Both the position numbers and the translations under genes were made by a program. Below are positions 51,253 through 52,097 of a stretch of 52,097 nt of DNA, in pieces. The stretch comes from Methanobacteriota archaeon (lineage in GTDB: Archaea; Thermoplasmatota; Poseidoniia; Poseidoniales; Poseidoniaceae), in assembly GCA_002722695.1 (NCBI GenBank), contig PBMS01000014.1, forward strand, positions 5,486 through 57,582. Reading direction: 5' to 3'. The notes beneath the pieces were generated by a model. That model saw only the letters and a list, made by a program, of their open reading frames with translations. It was not told the origin of the DNA and did not search any database. Every line of letters begins with the position of its first letter. The first letter of the stretch is position 1.

Positions 51253-51627
51253 TCATTCTTGGTATTCGCTGCGTGGTATCGTTGAAGCCCTGGACGCCTC
51301 CAAGGCTTCTTCGAGTGTGCTGTCGATCGGCTGCATTTCTGCAACGGCTCGCTTGATGTAGAGTTTGAGTCCTTCTTGTGCTGCGTGTTCGGGGGTGATG
51401 CCGCCCAACTCGTAGAGCTGTCCAAGTCGCTGTTGATCGGCTCGGCCCAACGGGATTCGAATGGATTTCATGTTCGTTAAGAGCGGCTGATTGTGAAGGA
51501 ATTCCTGAATCGCCAAACGAACAACGTCGGACCGGCTTCGGGCACCGTCCATGCCGATGCGTGCGTCAAGAAGAGCCAAATCCTCATCCGTGATTCTAAG
51601 CGAAACTGCACTGGTTGGCTGGGTCAT
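51253..51627 (-). CDS. Ribbon-helix-helix (CopG/MetJ-type) transcription regulator
   Basis: 124 residues. The N-terminus VSLRITDEDLALLDARIGMD, followed by GARSRSDVVRLAIQEFLHN, is a classical RHH DNA-binding domain (strand, helix, turn, helix). A second half repeats the theme (SIRIPLGRADQQRLGQLYEL, then HAAQEGLKLYIKRAV), so the protein may hold two RHH-like units in one chain. The start has a strong Shine-Dalgarno (AGGAGG) nine bases upstream. A perfect palindrome with an extra half site lies 59-83 bases upstream, suggesting autoregulation. The target set is unknown. Confidence 0.85.
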   Translation of the reverse strand: MTQPTSAVSLRITDEDLALLDARIGMDGARSRSDVVRLAIQEFLHNQPLLTNMKSIRIPLGRADQQRLGQLYELGGITPEHAAQEGLKLYIKRAVAEMQPIDSTLEEALEASRASTIPRSEYQE

Positions 51628-51685
51628 TCAGGTTCCTCCTGTAGGTAGGGACTGGAACAGCCGGTATATGAATGTATTTGATACT

Positions 51686-51710
51686 ATGACATATTGTCAT
51701 TATCTGTCAT
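51686..51710. promoter_or_regulatory. Palindromic operator between the RHH gene and the TerB-like gene
   Basis: ATGACA (51686-51691), TAT, TGTCAT (51695-51700) form a perfect inverted repeat. A further TGTCAT (51705-51710) starts ten bases after the previous one, one helical turn. This is the layout expected for cooperative RHH dimers. The site lies between divergent genes and could control both. An AT-rich TATA candidate for the RHH gene, TTCATATACC on the minus strand, is close by (about 51663-51672). Confidence 0.6.
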
Positions 51711-51776
51711 TTTCAATGAGAAACCGTCTCGCAGGCGGTGGCGAAGTTTCAAGGACGAGCCCATGCATCCGCCATC

Positions 51777-52097
51777 ATGACCCTCGTACCCTCCCGTGGT
51801 CTCTACCTCTATCTCGAAACCCTGCGTGTTGCGTTTGATGACGCCATCGTCACCAATGATGAAGCTCAGATCCTTCGTGTGCTTGCCGGAGCGTTGGGTG
51901 TGGCCCCGTCCGACACCGCAGAATGCCGTTCGGTGGTTGCAGGCGAGGTCGAATGGCCGTTTGCTGAGGAAAGTGAGTTCATCGGCCACCAAATCGGTGA
52001 CGCTACCACCTACCAGTCAGCCCTCATTGCTGCGCTTGACGACGACGTGATCAGCGACGAGGAGTGGGCGATGCTCGACCATTTACGCCGAATCGTG
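51777..52097 (+). CDS. TerB-like helical protein, N-terminal part (gene runs off the window)
   Basis: The frame from the ATG at 51777 stays open to the right edge (107 codons). It contains two similar segments, RVAFDDAIVTNDEAQILRVL and AALDDDVISDEEWAMLDHLR, about 60 residues apart. They resemble the acidic D-x-x-I-x-x-x-E repeats of TerB/DjlA-type helical domains that bind metal ions. No signal peptide. It is divergent from the RHH regulator across a palindromic operator, so it may be a target. The C-terminal part is not visible, which limits the assignment. Confidence 0.5.
   Translation, partial: MTLVPSRGLYLYLETLRVAFDDAIVTNDEAQILRVLAGALGVAPSDTAECRSVVAGEVEWPFAEESEFIGHQIGDATTYQSALIAALDDDVISDEEWAMLDHLRRIV

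Noticed and set aside
50565-51356. A 263-codon plus-strand frame running from inside the helicase through the intergenic region
   Set aside because: Its first 120 codons are antisense to the helicase and the rest is Cys- and Gly-rich without domain character. The nucleotide-level hairpins explain the intergenic part better.

Overview
The window looks like a piece of a marine planktonic archaeal chromosome, most likely Marine Group II (Candidatus Poseidoniales, Thermoplasmatota). This is an inference from gene content. There is an archaeal-type tRNA Trm56 methylase, a TraB-family membrane protein, a single-domain archaeal parvulin, an XPD/Rad3-type helicase and archaeal TATA boxes, some close enough to the start codon to imply leaderless mRNAs. 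These sit beside many bacterial- or eukaryote-like metabolic genes: FolP, FolB, LipA, LipB, Nei, an Fe-S photolyase, a BCKDH complex and NrdA/NrdB. Very large secreted proteins with thrombospondin-3-like Asp repeats are also present. Coding density is high and most of the window is moderately GC-rich.

Layout. 1-9.8 kb: TraB C-terminus, folP, a small membrane protein, trm56, carA-carB, an Fe-S photolyase and a convergent nei glycosylase. 9.9-16.5 kb, minus strand: a secreted TSP3-repeat protein, a zinc-ribbon protein, folB, a parvulin, a SAP-domain membrane M28 peptidase and ubiX. 16.7-21.5 kb: a more AT-rich stretch with an M28 peptidase fused to a ZIP metal transporter, two DUF4177-like small genes, a possible small membrane ORF and an acyl-CoA dehydrogenase. 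21.5-24.2 kb: a membrane protein with a C2H2-like finger, YjbQ, a hotdog thioesterase, lipB and dut. 24.5-29.2 kb: nrdB, nrdA and an AI-2E-type permease. 29.2-35.2 kb, minus strand: a tight operon lipA-E1alpha-E1beta-E2-E3. 35.3-36.2 kb: a pteridine-reductase-like SDR and tRNA-Leu(UAA). 36.3-48.3 kb: two large surface proteins, the second about 2,970 residues. 48.3-52.1 kb: a small Hsp20-like protein, the helicase, a non-coding stretch rich in hairpins, an RHH regulator with a palindromic operator, and the start of a TerB-like gene.

How the genes work together. lipB and lipA make the lipoyl cofactor needed by the E2 of the adjacent branched-chain 2-oxoacid dehydrogenase. folP, folB and the SDR suggest a bacterial-type folate route. 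dut, nrdB and nrdA handle deoxynucleotides. Photolyase and Nei repair light and oxidative damage, which fits a sunlit habitat. The surface proteins and the two membrane M28 peptidases suggest extracellular peptide use.

The most unusual items are four. First, the peptidase-ZIP fusion, whose promoter carries a DtxR-like palindrome. Second, the uncharacterised hairpin-rich segment at about 50,960-51,220, whose wobble pairs favour a plus-strand RNA. Third, the giant transglutaminase/DUF4129 protein, whose catalytic His appears replaced. Fourth, the RHH operator near the right edge.
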